Made by a program: the position numbers and the translations under genes. A stretch of DNA of 64,000 nucleotides from Permianibacter aggregans. Lineage in GTDB: Bacteria > Pseudomonadota > Gammaproteobacteria > Enterobacterales > Permianibacteraceae. The stretch spans positions 1,426,001 to 1,490,000 of the forward strand of contig NZ_CP037953.1 of NCBI RefSeq assembly GCF_009756665.1, in the 5' to 3' direction. The notes beneath the pieces were generated by a model that saw nothing but the letters and a program-made list of their open reading frames with translations, did not search any database and was not told the origin of the DNA. Shown piece by piece: positions 36,219-47,200 of this stretch. Every line of letters starts with the position of its first letter. The first letter of the stretch is position 1.

Positions 36219-37667
36219 TCAAAACCGGCGCCAGAATATCGGTGTAAACAGAACGAAAATCGTCAGAATTTCCAACCGGCCGGTGATCATCGCAAACGAC
36301 ATGACCAACTTGCCGAAATCGCTGACCGCATGTGAAGTTGAGGCAATCTCGTTCAAACCAGGCCCCAAATTATTCAGACTCGCTGCGACCGCCGAAAACG
36401 CCGTCAACGGCTCCAGTCCGGCCAGAATCATCAGTAGCGTCAGGCTTGCGGCCGTCATGACATACAACACCAGAAAGCCCCAGACCCCTTTGGCAATTTG
36501 CTCTGGAACAATCCGGCCATTGAATTTGATGTGGGCAACAATATTTGGCTGCACCAACCGTTTCGCTTCCCGACTGGCTTGTTTGAACAACAAGAAAACG
36601 CGCATGACTTTCAAACCACCGGTGGTTGAGCCTGCGCACCCACCAACATAACTAATGAAGATCAGCATCACCGGCAGAAAGTGGGGCCACAAGTGGAAGT
36701 CCGTTATACCAAAGCCGGTGCCAGTCATAATGGCAATAACCGTGAAACTGGCGCGACGTAAGCCATCGAAAATGGAGTCGACATCATGATGCAACCACAA
36801 CACCAGCGTAGTCAGCGCGATGGCAAACAACAGAATGCCAAAAAACGTACGGCTTTCTTGATCGTTCAGATAACTACCGAGTTCGCGGCTATGCCAAACG
36901 GAGTAATGCAGACCGAAATTCATCGCGCCAGCGACCATGGCAAACTGCGCCACCAGCTCAATAGCCAAACTATTGAAATGACCGAACGACGCATCATAAT
37001 TGGCAAAGCCACCTGTGGCGATGGCCGACATGGCATGAGTAATGGCATCAAACCCATTCATGCCAGAAAGCCAGAATGCCAGCGCAACGACCACCGTCAG
37101 GCTCAAGTAAACGGTAAACAGTACGCGTGCCGTTTGGGCAATACGGGGCGCTAACTTGTCCTCTTTTTTTGGGCCGGTTGCTTCGGTTCGGTAAAGCTGC
37201 ATGCCGCCGACGTTCAGCAGAGGCAAAATCGCCACGGCCAAAACGATAACCCCCATACCTCCGAAAAAATGCAACTGCTGGCGATACCAAAGTATCGACT
37301 TCGGCAATTGGTCTAACCCATGCAAAACCGTCGCGCCGGTTGTCGACAAACCCGAGGTGGCTTCGAATAACGCGTTAACAAATCCGATATCGAGCGCCCA
37401 GTACAAAGGAAACGCTCCGATAAAACTGAACCCGAACCAGATCAAGACCACGGCTATAACACCATCACGGGTTTTCGGCTCGCGCTGTTTTGGTGTATTG
37501 CGAAACAGCAGGTAACCAACGGCCAACGCGATGACCATCAGCCAGAAAAACACTGGCCATTTGCCGTCACTGTACAATACGGATATGGCCATCGGCGGTA
37601 ACATGGTGACGCCAAACACCATCAACATGGCACCTACAATCCGGCGGATCAGTTCAAGTTGAATCAT
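36219..37667 (-). CDS. trkH: TrkH potassium uptake channel subunit, paralogue 2
   Basis: The 482-aa product starts at the ATG at 37667 (MIQLELIRRIVGAMLMVFGV). The pore loops read STTGATVL, ATGGFANYDASFG, GTGFGITDF and NNLGPGLNEI. The first and third loops differ from paralogue 1 at positions next to the selectivity Gly, which could alter affinity or Na+ tolerance. It starts 15 nt after greB and so belongs to the rnr-rlmB-greB leftward cluster. Confidence 0.95.
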   Translation of the reverse strand: MIQLELIRRIVGAMLMVFGVTMLPPMAISVLYSDGKWPVFFWLMVIALAVGYLLFRNTPKQREPKTRDGVIAVVLIWFGFSFIGAFPLYWALDIGFVNALFEATSGLSTTGATVLHGLDQLPKSILWYRQQLHFFGGMGVIVLAVAILPLLNVGGMQLYRTEATGPKKEDKLAPRIAQTARVLFTVYLSLTVVVALAFWLSGMNGFDAITHAMSAIATGGFANYDASFGHFNSLAIELVAQFAMVAGAMNFGLHYSVWHSRELGSYLNDQESRTFFGILLFAIALTTLVLWLHHDVDSIFDGLRRASFTVIAIMTGTGFGITDFHLWPHFLPVMLIFISYVGGCAGSTTGGLKVMRVFLLFKQASREAKRLVQPNIVAHIKFNGRIVPEQIAKGVWGFLVLYVMTAASLTLLMILAGLEPLTAFSAVAASLNNLGPGLNEIASTSHAVSDFGKLVMSFAMITGRLEILTIFVLFTPIFWRRF

Positions 37668-37682
37668 CGCCAATACCGATAG

Positions 37683-38192
37683 CTAATGACGTGGTTGTCG
37701 ATAATGCACGGCAATGACGTAGTACAGCGTTTCACCTGCCGGCGTGCGCACGGCCACTTCGTCATCAATGGTTTTTTTTATCAGCGCTCTGGCCAGTGGC
37801 GCATCAATGCTGATCCAGCCGCGCTCGGTGTCGATTTCATCGGGACCAACGATGCGCACGATGCGCGCTTCGCCAGTTTCGGTTTCCAGCTCCACTTCGG
37901 CACCAAAGAAAATGCGGCTTTGATCGGCCGGCACGTGGTCAACGACGGTCACTTCACTCAAGCGCTTTTCCAGATAGCGGATACGCCTGTCGGTTTCGCG
38001 CAGCATTTTCTTGCCGTAAATGTACTCGGCGTTCTCCGAGCGATCACCAAGTGCCGCCGCCGCCTGTACTGCTCTGGTGATTTCCGGGCGCTTGACCTTC
38101 AGCAGATGTTTTAATTCTTCACGCAGCCGCTCAGCCCCCTCACGGGTGATGTAGTTGGAGCGCGCTTCGCGTTTGGGCACAACCGTTCTCAT
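37683..38192 (-). CDS. greB: Transcription elongation factor GreB
   Basis: The 169-aa product starts MRTVVPKREARSNYITREGA (ATG 38192). The coiled-coil with its acidic tip (LGDRSENAEYIYGKKML) and the FKBP-like C-terminal domain with IDTERGWISIDAPLARALI are present. GreB enters the RNA polymerase secondary channel and stimulates cleavage of backtracked RNA. No strong ribosome site is seen. The start lies 14 nt after the upstream gene, so coupling is possible. Confidence 0.94.
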   Translation of the reverse strand: MRTVVPKREARSNYITREGAERLREELKHLLKVKRPEITRAVQAAAALGDRSENAEYIYGKKMLRETDRRIRYLEKRLSEVTVVDHVPADQSRIFFGAEVELETETGEARIVRIVGPDEIDTERGWISIDAPLARALIKKTIDDEVAVRTPAGETLYYVIAVHYRQPRH

Positions 38193-38205
38193 AAGGCTTT
38201 GGTCA

Positions 38206-39360
38206 TCATGACAATTCAATCGCCTGCTGACGTTCCTGCAAACTCATGCCATAGCGATACCAGAAAAATGCGGCAAACAACCACAGCGTCAACAATGGAA
38301 TCGCCAGCATCAACAAACGCACCCGGGCTTCAAAAAATAAATCACCGGTCGGGATCATGCGCACCATGATCCACTGCGAATTGGCCAGCGGTCTGGTCAG
38401 AAAATGCATGCCGTCACCATCAACCCAACCCGGTTGATCGCGACTGACTTTTTGCGCGGACTGTTGCAATTGCACCGGCATTCGCTCCAACCAATGCTCG
38501 AGTCGTGTCGCGGTTTCCACCGACTGGCGCGAATCAGCCAGAATGCGCATTTCCTCATCCAGGATCATCGTACGCTCCGGCGCGCTCGATTGCCGCGCCA
38601 GTTGCATCGACAAAAACGATAAGCGCACATCGGTAGAGACTGCCCCGAGCACCTCGCCGCGATGACGAACTGGCGCCGACAGCGCAATAACCCAACCGGC
38701 ACCCGCCCGATCACGATGCGGCGGCCGCCAAATCGGCGCCTGCACTGTCGCCAATTCGGCAATCGCCTGACGACGGCGCTCAATTGGCAAATAGCGCTCA
38801 TAGAACGTAGCAAGGTTGGCGACCTCGGCATCCTCAAGCAGGCCATGATAATTCCGGTACGGGAATATCGAGGTCAGGCGATTGACGAATGAAGTGTAGT
38901 AGGACCACTGCAAAGCGCTGTCGCTCAAATGATTGGCGGCCGAAATCGGAAACAGGGTTTCGACGACGCGCAGCTCTTTTTGTATCGATTGCGTGGTTGG
39001 ATTGCCGAGCAAAAACACATTGCCGAACTGGGCCTGCGGGCTGTGTTGCTGCCAGCGGTCTAGCGTATACACATCACTGTTTTCAGCGCCTTCGGGCGGC
39101 GCCAGGTGTTGCAGCAATTCGCGCGGTGGCTCGAAGTTATGCAGGTTCAGTTGCGCGACTTGCTGCAATTTGCGTACATGCATTTGCAGTTGGCTCAGCA
39201 TCTGTTCGAAATCCACTGCCATCTGCTCGGTTTGTTGCAGATACTGCTCGGACAATTGCTGATGATGGTGCTGATAATGCAGTTGCAAACCGTAAGCACC
39301 AGCCAACAGCAGCAAGACAAACAAGAGCAAACCACGCCGTCGCCACTGCACCGCCGTCAT
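38206..39360 (-). CDS. Cache-domain sensor protein without output domain
   Basis: This 384-aa product has an N-terminal membrane helix (residues 9-27), a large periplasmic part with a double-Cache layout, and a C-terminal helix near 348-370. Only about 12 cytoplasmic residues follow. The Cache part includes YYTSFVNRLTSIFPYRNYH, WVIALSAPVRHRGEVLGAVS and SQWIMVRMIPTGDLFFEARV. Such modules normally precede GGDEF, kinase or chemoreceptor domains, and here none follows and the next gene is greB. It may work with a separate partner, or be a truncated receptor fixed in the operon. It starts 2 nt after the rlmB stop codon. Confidence 0.8.
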   Translation of the reverse strand: MTAVQWRRRGLLLFVLLLLAGAYGLQLHYQHHHQQLSEQYLQQTEQMAVDFEQMLSQLQMHVRKLQQVAQLNLHNFEPPRELLQHLAPPEGAENSDVYTLDRWQQHSPQAQFGNVFLLGNPTTQSIQKELRVVETLFPISAANHLSDSALQWSYYTSFVNRLTSIFPYRNYHGLLEDAEVANLATFYERYLPIERRRQAIAELATVQAPIWRPPHRDRAGAGWVIALSAPVRHRGEVLGAVSTDVRLSFLSMQLARQSSAPERTMILDEEMRILADSRQSVETATRLEHWLERMPVQLQQSAQKVSRDQPGWVDGDGMHFLTRPLANSQWIMVRMIPTGDLFFEARVRLLMLAIPLLTLWLFAAFFWYRYGMSLQERQQAIELS

Positions 39361-39362
39361 GA

Positions 39363-40109
39363 TCAGGACACCTGGGCCGCCAAGCGCTGACGCAGCGCTT
39401 CAAACAACGACACACCGGTCGCGACCGAGACGTTCAAGCTGCTGACACTTCCCTGCATCGGAATATTGACCAAGGTATCGCAGTGTTCACGCGTCAAGCG
39501 GCGCATGCCCTCGCCTTCGGCGCCCATGACCAGCGCCAGTTTGCCGATCAGCGGAGCCTGATAAATCGACTGCGTTGCTTCACCAGCCGTGCCGATAATC
39601 CAGATGTCGTTGTCTTTCAATAAGCGCAGCGTGCGGGCCAGATTGGTCACGTAAATCAGCGGCACCCGTTCTGCGGCACCGCAGGCCACTTTGCGCGCGG
39701 TGGCGTTCAAGCTGGCAGATTTGTCTTTCGGCACGATAACGGCATTGACACCAGCGGCATCGGCAGTGCGCAGGCAGGCGCCGAGGTTGTGCGGGTCGGT
39801 GATGCCATCGAGCACCAGCAGAAAAGGCTCCGGCGTTTTCGCCAGCAAATCCTCGAGAAAATCTTCGCGCAGCGTCGGCAGCGCTTTGACCTCGGCAACA
39901 ATGCCCTGATGCACGGCACCGTCAGTCATTTGATCCAGCACGCGCCGCTCTTTGTACTCAATGCGCAAGCCCAGTTGCTTGGCTTGTTGCAACAGGGACT
40001 GCAGCCGTTTGTCGTCGCGTGACTCTGCCACTACGATTTTCAACACCATTTCTGGCGTGGTCTCCAACAAGGCGCGCACTGCATGCACGCCAAAAAGCGT
40101 TTCAGCCAT
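39363..40109 (-). CDS. rlmB: 23S rRNA (guanosine-2251-2'-O)-methyltransferase
   Basis: The 248-aa product opens [16 protein letters not shown] with the N-terminal substrate-binding domain. The SPOUT knot has [20 protein letters not shown], then [20 protein letters not shown], then [17 protein letters not shown]. It methylates the ribose of G2251 in the peptidyl-transferase P loop. It lies 24 nt after rnr, the standard arrangement. Confidence 0.95.
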   Translation of the reverse strand: MAETLFGVHAVRALLETTPEMVLKIVVAESRDDKRLQSLLQQAKQLGLRIEYKERRVLDQMTDGAVHQGIVAEVKALPTLREDFLEDLLAKTPEPFLLVLDGITDPHNLGACLRTADAAGVNAVIVPKDKSASLNATARKVACGAAERVPLIYVTNLARTLRLLKDNDIWIIGTAGEATQSIYQAPLIGKLALVMGAEGEGMRRLTREHCDTLVNIPMQGSVSSLNVSVATGVSLFEALRQRLAAQVS

Positions 40110-40133
40110 GGTTCTGTTTTTACCGTCTCTGTA

Positions 40134-42614
40134 TTAACGTTTTCGCAAGCGCTTTTTCTGCTTGCGCACCGCCGTCGGCGCCGCCTTGCGTTTGCTGCCT
40201 TTGCTGCTGCCTTTACCGGACTTACCAGCACTGGATTTGCTTGCTGACGATTTTCCTGCCTTCGGCGCACGAGGGCGCTGACCGCGCTCCTGATCCAGCA
40301 TGTCGTCCTTATCGGCCGGCATCACATCCCGATCACGCGCCATCGCCTTGCGAATCGATGCGAGCCGGCGAGCGCGCATATCTTCTTCGGTCAATTCCTG
40401 ATCGTCGCTGCTGCCGGCGGTATCCGCCTTGCGCATAAAATGAAAATCCATTTTGCGTTGATCGAGGTCGACATCAGCAACACGGATGATCAGCTTGTCG
40501 CCCAATCCAAAACGTTCGCCGGTGCGCTCGCCTTTCAGGATTTGCCTAGCACCATCGAAATGGTAGTAATCGTTGCGCAGACTGCTGACATGCACCAAGC
40601 CTTCAACAAAAATTTCATCGAGTTCAACGAACAAACCAAAGCCCGCCACCGAGGTGACCTTGCCCTGATAGGTTTCGCCGATTTTATCGCGCATGTATTC
40701 GCATTTCAGCCAGCTGGTGACGTCTCGACTGGCCTCATCGGCGCGGCGCTCGGTCATCGAACAACTGCTGCCCAGTGCTTCCAGCTCGGGGTTATCGTAA
40801 TGCACGGCGCCGTCGTTGCCGATCATCTCCCGATCGGCTTTGCTGAGCACGGCTTTGATTGCCCGGTGCACAACCAAATCCGGATAGCGGCGAATCGGTG
40901 AGGTGTAATGGGTGTAGGCGGCAAGCGCCAAGCCAAAATGGCCATTCAATTCCGGTTGATAGATGGCCTGCGTCAGCGAGCGCAGCAACAGCAATTGAAT
41001 ATTGTCGGCATCCGGCCGCTGCGCGACACGCGCCATCAGCAGCGCATAATCTTTCGGCGATGGTTCATCGCCACCACCGAGATAAAGCCCGAGCGTCGAG
41101 AGCTGTTCACGCAGCGCTTCCAGCTTGCGCTGGTTCGGCCCTTCGTGCACGCGGTACAGCGCCGGCATTTCCGCCTTGTGCAGAAATTTCGCGGCCGCGA
41201 CGTTTGCCAGGATCATGCACTCTTCGATCAGCTTGTGGGCGTCGTTGCGAATCATCGGCACGATTTTTTCGATTTTCCGCTCCTCATTGAACACTACCCG
41301 CGTTTCCCGGGTTTCCAGTTCAATGGCGCCGCGTTGCTGACGCGTTTCTGCCAGGCATTTATAGAGTTCATGTAATTCGCGGATCGACGGCAGCAGTTTT
41401 TGCTCAGCATCATTTTGTGGCGGCTCGTTATTCAGCAGCGCCCAAACGCGGGTGTAAGTAAAGCGATTGTGCGAGCGCATGACCGCCGGATAAAACCGGT
41501 AGCTCGATAAGTTACCGGCTTCGGATACGGTCATTTCACAACAAAGACACAGCCGGTCAACATTCGGTTTCAGCGAGCACAAACCGTTGCTAAGTAGTTC
41601 CGGCAACATCGGAATGACAGCGCCCGGAAAATACACCGAGTTGCCGCGCTTTTGCGCTTCTTCGTCGAGCGCGGTATTGAGCCGGACATAATGGCTGACA
41701 TCGGCAATCGCCACCCACAGCCGCCAGCCACCGCCCCGTTTGCGTTCGCAGTAAACGGCGTCGTCAAAATCCTTGGCGTCTTCACCGTCGATGGTGACCA
41801 AAAACTTGTCGCGTAAATCGATACGGCCGGCCTTGTCGTGTTCGGCAACAACCGGTTTCAGCGCAGCAATTTCATCTTCAACCGCTGAGGAAAATTGATG
41901 CGGCAAATCGAACTGGCGCAGCGCCACTTCGATTTCCATGCCGGGCGCCAAGTGATCGCCGAGCACTTCGACCACCTTCGCCATCGGCTGGGCATGGGCA
42001 TGGCCGCGCTGGGTCAACCTCGCGACGACCATTTGCTGAGGCTTGGCGCCGCCTTCTTCACCGGGCGGCACAATAATGTCCTGCGCAATCCGGGCATCGC
42101 TCGGCACGATATAAAAGATGCCGCGTTCCTGCTGCAGCCGACCGACAATATGGCGCGGTTCTTCCTCAATGATTTCGACGATGATCGCCTCGGTGCGCCC
42201 GCGTCGGTCTTTGCCTTGCGCGGCAACCAGCACCCGATCACCATGCAGCGCCTTGCGCATTTCGCGGGCGCTGAGCACCCAGTCGTCGCCGCCTTGATCG
42301 AGAATGGCAAAACCGGAACCGTCACGAATGGTTTCGACCCGGGCCGGTTTCAGATCCATCTTGTCCGGCAGACACCACAGTTCGCGCCGGTTCTTGACCA
42401 GCTGCCCGGCCCGCGCCATCGCATGCAGCCGGCGTTCGAGGGCGATTTCGTGTTCCTCACTATAGAGCTGCAGGCCATTCATGATCGCCGGAAACGGCAG
42501 CGGTGTGCCTTTCTCGGCCATGAAGCTCAGGATGAATTCGCGGCTGGGAATCGGGTTGTCGTATTTGGCCGCTTCGCGGGCGTAGTGGGGGTCGGTCTTT
42601 CGTTTACGTGGCAT
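40134..42614 (-). CDS. rnr: Ribonuclease R
   Basis: The 826-aa product starts MPRKRKTDPHYAREAAKYDN (ATG 42614). An upstream open frame crosses the tRNA-Leu gene and is not coding. Order: N-terminal winged helix, two cold-shock domains, RNB catalytic domain with the Asp cluster DGEDAKDFDDAVYC, S1 domain, and a basic Lys/Ser-rich tail (KSSASKSSAGKSGKGSSKGS). RNase R degrades structured RNA 3' to 5'. It is divergent from tRNA-Leu. Confidence 0.95.
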   Translation of the reverse strand: MPRKRKTDPHYAREAAKYDNPIPSREFILSFMAEKGTPLPFPAIMNGLQLYSEEHEIALERRLHAMARAGQLVKNRRELWCLPDKMDLKPARVETIRDGSGFAILDQGGDDWVLSAREMRKALHGDRVLVAAQGKDRRGRTEAIIVEIIEEEPRHIVGRLQQERGIFYIVPSDARIAQDIIVPPGEEGGAKPQQMVVARLTQRGHAHAQPMAKVVEVLGDHLAPGMEIEVALRQFDLPHQFSSAVEDEIAALKPVVAEHDKAGRIDLRDKFLVTIDGEDAKDFDDAVYCERKRGGGWRLWVAIADVSHYVRLNTALDEEAQKRGNSVYFPGAVIPMLPELLSNGLCSLKPNVDRLCLCCEMTVSEAGNLSSYRFYPAVMRSHNRFTYTRVWALLNNEPPQNDAEQKLLPSIRELHELYKCLAETRQQRGAIELETRETRVVFNEERKIEKIVPMIRNDAHKLIEECMILANVAAAKFLHKAEMPALYRVHEGPNQRKLEALREQLSTLGLYLGGGDEPSPKDYALLMARVAQRPDADNIQLLLLRSLTQAIYQPELNGHFGLALAAYTHYTSPIRRYPDLVVHRAIKAVLSKADREMIGNDGAVHYDNPELEALGSSCSMTERRADEASRDVTSWLKCEYMRDKIGETYQGKVTSVAGFGLFVELDEIFVEGLVHVSSLRNDYYHFDGARQILKGERTGERFGLGDKLIIRVADVDLDQRKMDFHFMRKADTAGSSDDQELTEEDMRARRLASIRKAMARDRDVMPADKDDMLDQERGQRPRAPKAGKSSASKSSAGKSGKGSSKGSKRKAAPTAVRKQKKRLRKR

Positions 42615-42702
42615 CAACGTCCATTCTTTGTGGCTATCTCCGTAAACAGTGTATAGCAGTTGGGCGTCATTTACGTTCGTCCAATGCCGCTCACAGGCCG
42701 AA

Positions 42703-42731
42703 TTGACAAGGCAAAAGGCCGTCGGTATAGT
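42703..42731 (+). promoter_or_regulatory. tRNA-Leu promoter
   Basis: A perfect TTGACA (42703-42708) and TATAGT (42726-42731) are spaced by 17 bp and end 13 bases before the tRNA. Confidence 0.85.
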
Positions 42732-42744
42732 GCGCGTCCTCCAA

Positions 42745-42829
<85 letters not shown>

Positions 42830-42860
42830 AATTAAGTACTATTGATGTTTCATCAAGTCT

Positions 42861-42888
42861 AAAAACCCGCTGATTTGCGGGTTTTTTT
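42861..42888 (+). terminator. Terminator after tRNA-Leu (island-side copy)
   Basis: AAAAACCCGC and GCGGGTTTTT pair around TGATTT, followed by further T and ACGCCTG. The same T-run plus ACGCCTG follows the terminator at attR, so the duplication may extend beyond the core site. Confidence 0.8.
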
Positions 42889-42996
42889 ACGCCTGTATCG
42901 TCCTAGCTCGTCCATCAATTTCCATTGCAATCTGGGTAACTTCTGGGTAACTTTCTGGGTAACTTTTCAGTTGTTGCCAGTAGGGACGTGCCGCCG

Positions 42997-44235
42997 ATGG
43001 CGCGAAAGCCTCTTACCAGCTCCCGTCAGGTGGAAACGGCCAAACCGGAAGCCAAGCCATATAAGCTGAACGCTTTGGATGGTCTCTTTTTGGAGGTGCT
43101 ACCCACCGGCAGAAAGCGCTGGCGATTCCGCTACTTCTTCCTCGGCAAAGAGAAGATGTTATCCCTCGGAATCTATCCAGCGATTGGCCTTCAGGATGCA
43201 AGGGGCGCACGCGACAACGCCAAAAAATTACTCGCGTCTGGTAAAGACCCAAGCGCCGAACGTCGGGAAGAGAAAGCTGCCTTACGCGAAGCACATGCCA
43301 ACACCTTTAAGGCCGTCGCTTCTGAATGGATAGCACGGCAAACCGACAAAGCCCCGAGCACAAGAAACAAGAGCCAATGGTTACTCCAATTCGCCATTGA
43401 CGCATTCGGCCGTTACCCAATTTCTGAGATTACACCCCGCATTGTCCTGGATACCTGCCGGGAGCAAGAGGCGTTAGGCAAGTTGGAAACTGCGCACCGC
43501 ATTAAGGTTAAATGCGGGCAAGTCTTCCGATACGCCATCGGAAAAGGCCTTATAGATAGTGACCCTACTCGCGACCTTCGCGGCCAGTTAAAGACACCGG
43601 AGGTCACTCACAGGGCTGCCATCACCGACCCAGCAAAGGTTGGAAAACTACTCTACGACATTGATCAATACCAAGGGCAGCTGGAAACGATATGCGCACT
43701 TAAGCTCGCACCATTGGTTTTCATTCGACCGGGCGAGCTGCGATCCGCTCGCTGGGAGGACATTGATTTGAAGGCCGCTCTCTGGAGCTATACCCCGCCC
43801 AAAACCCGCCGCCAAACAGGCACCGAACATTTGATCCCATTACCCAAACAGGCTTTGGCCATTTTTCGGCAACTCCAGGCCGTCAACGGCAAATGCCCAT
43901 ACGTATTTCGTAGCAGTGGCAAAGAAGGTTACCTGTCAGAAAATGCGGTGTTAAATGCACTCCGTCGAATGGGTTACGGAAAAGGAATAATGACCGGTCA
44001 TGGCTTTCGCGCTATTGCCCGTACGCTGCTGGCTGAACGACTGAAGTACCCGGTAGAACTAATCGAAATGCAGCTGGCCCATCGTGTGGCCGACATGCAT
44101 GGCCGTGCATATAATCGCACCGCCTTTATTGAAGACCGTACCACGATGATGCAGGAATGGGCCGATTATTTGGACACCCTGAAAGCCGGTGCGGAAATCA
44201 CACCGCTTCCCGTGAAACACAAGAAAAACCTTTAA
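42997..44235 (+). CDS. P4-type tyrosine integrase (DUF4102 N-terminus)
   Basis: The product has about 412 aa. The start is ATG 42997, and an in-frame GTG lies at 42988. The N-terminal arm-binding DUF4102 domain (LNALDGLFLEVLPTGRKRWR, LSLGIYPAIGLQDARGA) precedes the SAM-like core domain. The catalytic domain has Arg in FIRPGELRSA near 245, HGFRAIARTL near 337, LAHRV near 360 and Tyr in RAYNRT near 370. Family members integrate islands into tRNA 3' ends. It lies 170 bp from tRNA-Leu and reads away from it. Confidence 0.95.
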   Translation: MARKPLTSSRQVETAKPEAKPYKLNALDGLFLEVLPTGRKRWRFRYFFLGKEKMLSLGIYPAIGLQDARGARDNAKKLLASGKDPSAERREEKAALREAHANTFKAVASEWIARQTDKAPSTRNKSQWLLQFAIDAFGRYPISEITPRIVLDTCREQEALGKLETAHRIKVKCGQVFRYAIGKGLIDSDPTRDLRGQLKTPEVTHRAAITDPAKVGKLLYDIDQYQGQLETICALKLAPLVFIRPGELRSARWEDIDLKAALWSYTPPKTRRQTGTEHLIPLPKQALAIFRQLQAVNGKCPYVFRSSGKEGYLSENAVLNALRRMGYGKGIMTGHGFRAIARTLLAERLKYPVELIEMQLAHRVADMHGRAYNRTAFIEDRTTMMQEWADYLDTLKAGAEITPLPVKHKKNL

Positions 44236-44247
44236 GGATTTAACGGC

Positions 44248-47200
44248 ATGAACGTCGCCTTGCACACCCTATTGGACACCTTTCGCCAACACGCCAAAAC
44301 AGAGCGTGAGAAAGGCAATTATTTTGAAAGGCTGGTCAAAACATACTTGCTAAACGAACCCAGTTACAAAGACTTGTTCAATGGCCAGGTCTACTTATGG
44401 GAAGAGTGGCGTGTCCACTGCATGAAAAGCGGCCAATCCGATCCGGGCGTAGATGCGGGTATTGATCTGGTCGCGGTTGAATACGTTAAAGAAAATCCAC
44501 GTATTTTCGCGATTCAAGCAAAATTCTATGACGAGTCAGCAAAAATCCGTAAAGGCGATGGCATAGATTCATTCTTTAGTGCCATGGGCAAAAAGCCTTA
44601 TACCAACGGTTTATTGTTTCTCACGACATACAGCGCCAGCCATCATGTGCTTGAGCTGGTACAAGCGCGTGATAAGCCGATCAACATCATTTCCCTTTCC
44701 GATCTGGAAACGAGCGTTATTGATTGGAGCCAGTATCAGCCAGAAAAGCCACAGACAATAAAGCCGAAAAAGTCCCTTCGTGACCATCAAAAAACAGCCG
44801 TACACAAAGTCATCGCCGGACTAAAAGAATCTGACCGGGGCAAGCTTATTATGGCCTGCGGTACAGGAAAAACCTTTACCAGCCTGAAGATCGCTGAACA
44901 ACTGGCCGGCAAAGGTGGTCGAGTGCTGTTTCTCGTACCAAGCTTATCGCTGCTTTCCCAAACACTTACGGAATGGACGCAAGAGAGCGAAACGCCGTTG
45001 CACAGCTTTGCGGTGTGCTCCGATAGCGATGTCGGGAAGAAAAAGGACGCCGATGACGTACAGATGCTCATGCATGAGCTTCGCTACCCGGCGACAACGG
45101 AGCCAAGGCGTTTAGCAGAAGAAATGACCAAACGCCACGACGACCAACACATGAGTGTGGTGTTCAGCACCTATCACTCAATTAACGTCATCAGCGAAGC
45201 GCAGAAAGACTACCACCTGGCCAACTTTGACCTAATCATTTGCGACGAGGCACATAGGACTACAGGCGCCACATTCGAAAGTGAAGACGAAAGCAATTTC
45301 GTTAAGGTCCACGACGCAAACTTCATTCGGTCTACAAAGCGTCTCTATATGACGGCGACGCCGCGAATCTACGGAGAGCTTGCAAAAGCCAAGGCAGAAA
45401 GCGACAACGTCGCACTCTGTTCAATGGATGACCCAGCGCTATACGGCAGGGAACTGCATGTCATTACTTTCTCTGAGGCCGTACAGAGGGGGCTACTCTG
45501 TGACTACAAAGTACTGGTGCTGTCGGTCGAAGAGAGTCACATCAACCGTCGCCTGCAGGAACTATTCAAGGATGAGGATAATCAGTTAAAAGTTGATGAC
45601 GCGGCCAAGATTATCGGATGTTGGAAAGCGTTGGCTAAGCAAGGCATGGCCGAAAATCTCTCTGGCGACACCGACCCGATGAAACGGGCCGTGGCATTTT
45701 GCCAGGTCATTGAAGCCAACTATAAAGGCAAGACGCACAAAGTAAGCTCAAAAAACATCGCTGCGATGTTCCAAAAGGTTGTCGAGGCTTATCAGGAACA
45801 AGAGGAAATCGAACCCGCTGCCCAGCTTATTTGTGAGGCGGAACATATCGACGGTAGCATGAATGCCAGCGAAAAGGAGTCAAAGCTTCAGTGGCTCAAG
45901 GCCGAAACTCCAGAAAATACCTGCCGAATCTTATCTAATGTTCGATGCTTGAGCGAAGGCGTTGACGTGCCCGCGTTGGACGCCGTGTTGTTTCTTACTC
46001 CACGTAATTCACAAGTTGATGTAGTACAGTCTGTCGGACGGGTTATGCGTAACGCCCCGGGTAAAAAACGGGGTTATGTCATTCTGCCAGTAGTTATCCC
46101 GGCTGGACTGGAGCCGCATGAAGCCCTGAACGACAACAATACCTACAAAGTTGTATGGCAAGTGTTACAAGCATTGCGCTCACACGATGACCGCTTCGAT
46201 GCCATGGTCAATAAAATGGACCTGGATTTGAACAGGAAAATCATGTCGAAAATGGAAGTTATTGCCATTACCGACAAGATTCAACCCAAACAAAGAAAAG
46301 CAACTGGAACAACCAACAGAGAAAGTGGAAAAGGCCAATACGGCATTGGCAAACAATACGACAAGCCTGGCCAAATAACCCAGAATTACGAACTAGCCTA
46401 TGAGGTGGGAGAGATCGAACGCGCCATCTACGCCAAAGTAGTGGAAAAATGCGGCAACCGCCACCATTGGGAAGACTGGGCCAATGACATCGCAAGAATT
46501 GCGAACACCCACATTGACCGAATAAAAGGAATTCTGGCTAATCCTGAAAACAAAAATGAAATTAAAGCATTTAACGAGTTCGCTACGGAACTACGAGATG
46601 ACCTGAACAATAGCATTTCGGATGGCGACATCATTGAAATGTTGGCTCAACATCTCATCACTAAACCTGTATTTGATGCACTCTTTGCTGATTACAGCTT
46701 TACCAGCCACAACCCGATGAGTCAGGCGATGCAAGGCGTACTAGATGCATTGCAAGAGCACCGACTAAACAAAGAGGCGGATACCCTGGAGAGCTTCTAT
46801 GCCAGTGTAAAAATGCGCGCAGAAGGCATCGAAAGCGCACAGGGAAAACAAAAAATCGTAGTCGAGCTTTACGATAAGTTCTTCAGAAATGCCTTTCCTA
46901 AAATGACAGACCGTCTGGGTATTGTTTATACCCCAGTTGAGGTCGTGGACTTTATCATTCAAAGCGTTAATCACATTCTGAAAACTGAGTTTGGACAAAC
47001 TCTCGGCAGCAAAGGCATTCATATCATCGACCCTTTTACGGGAACGGGCACATTTATAACCCGTCTCTTGCAGAGCGGTTTAATCAAACCAGAGGAACTG
47101 CCTCACAAGTATTTGCATGAAATTCACGCCAATGAGATCGTGTTATTGGCCTACTACATTGCAGCCATTAATATCGAGTCAGTCTATCACTCACTTGTTG

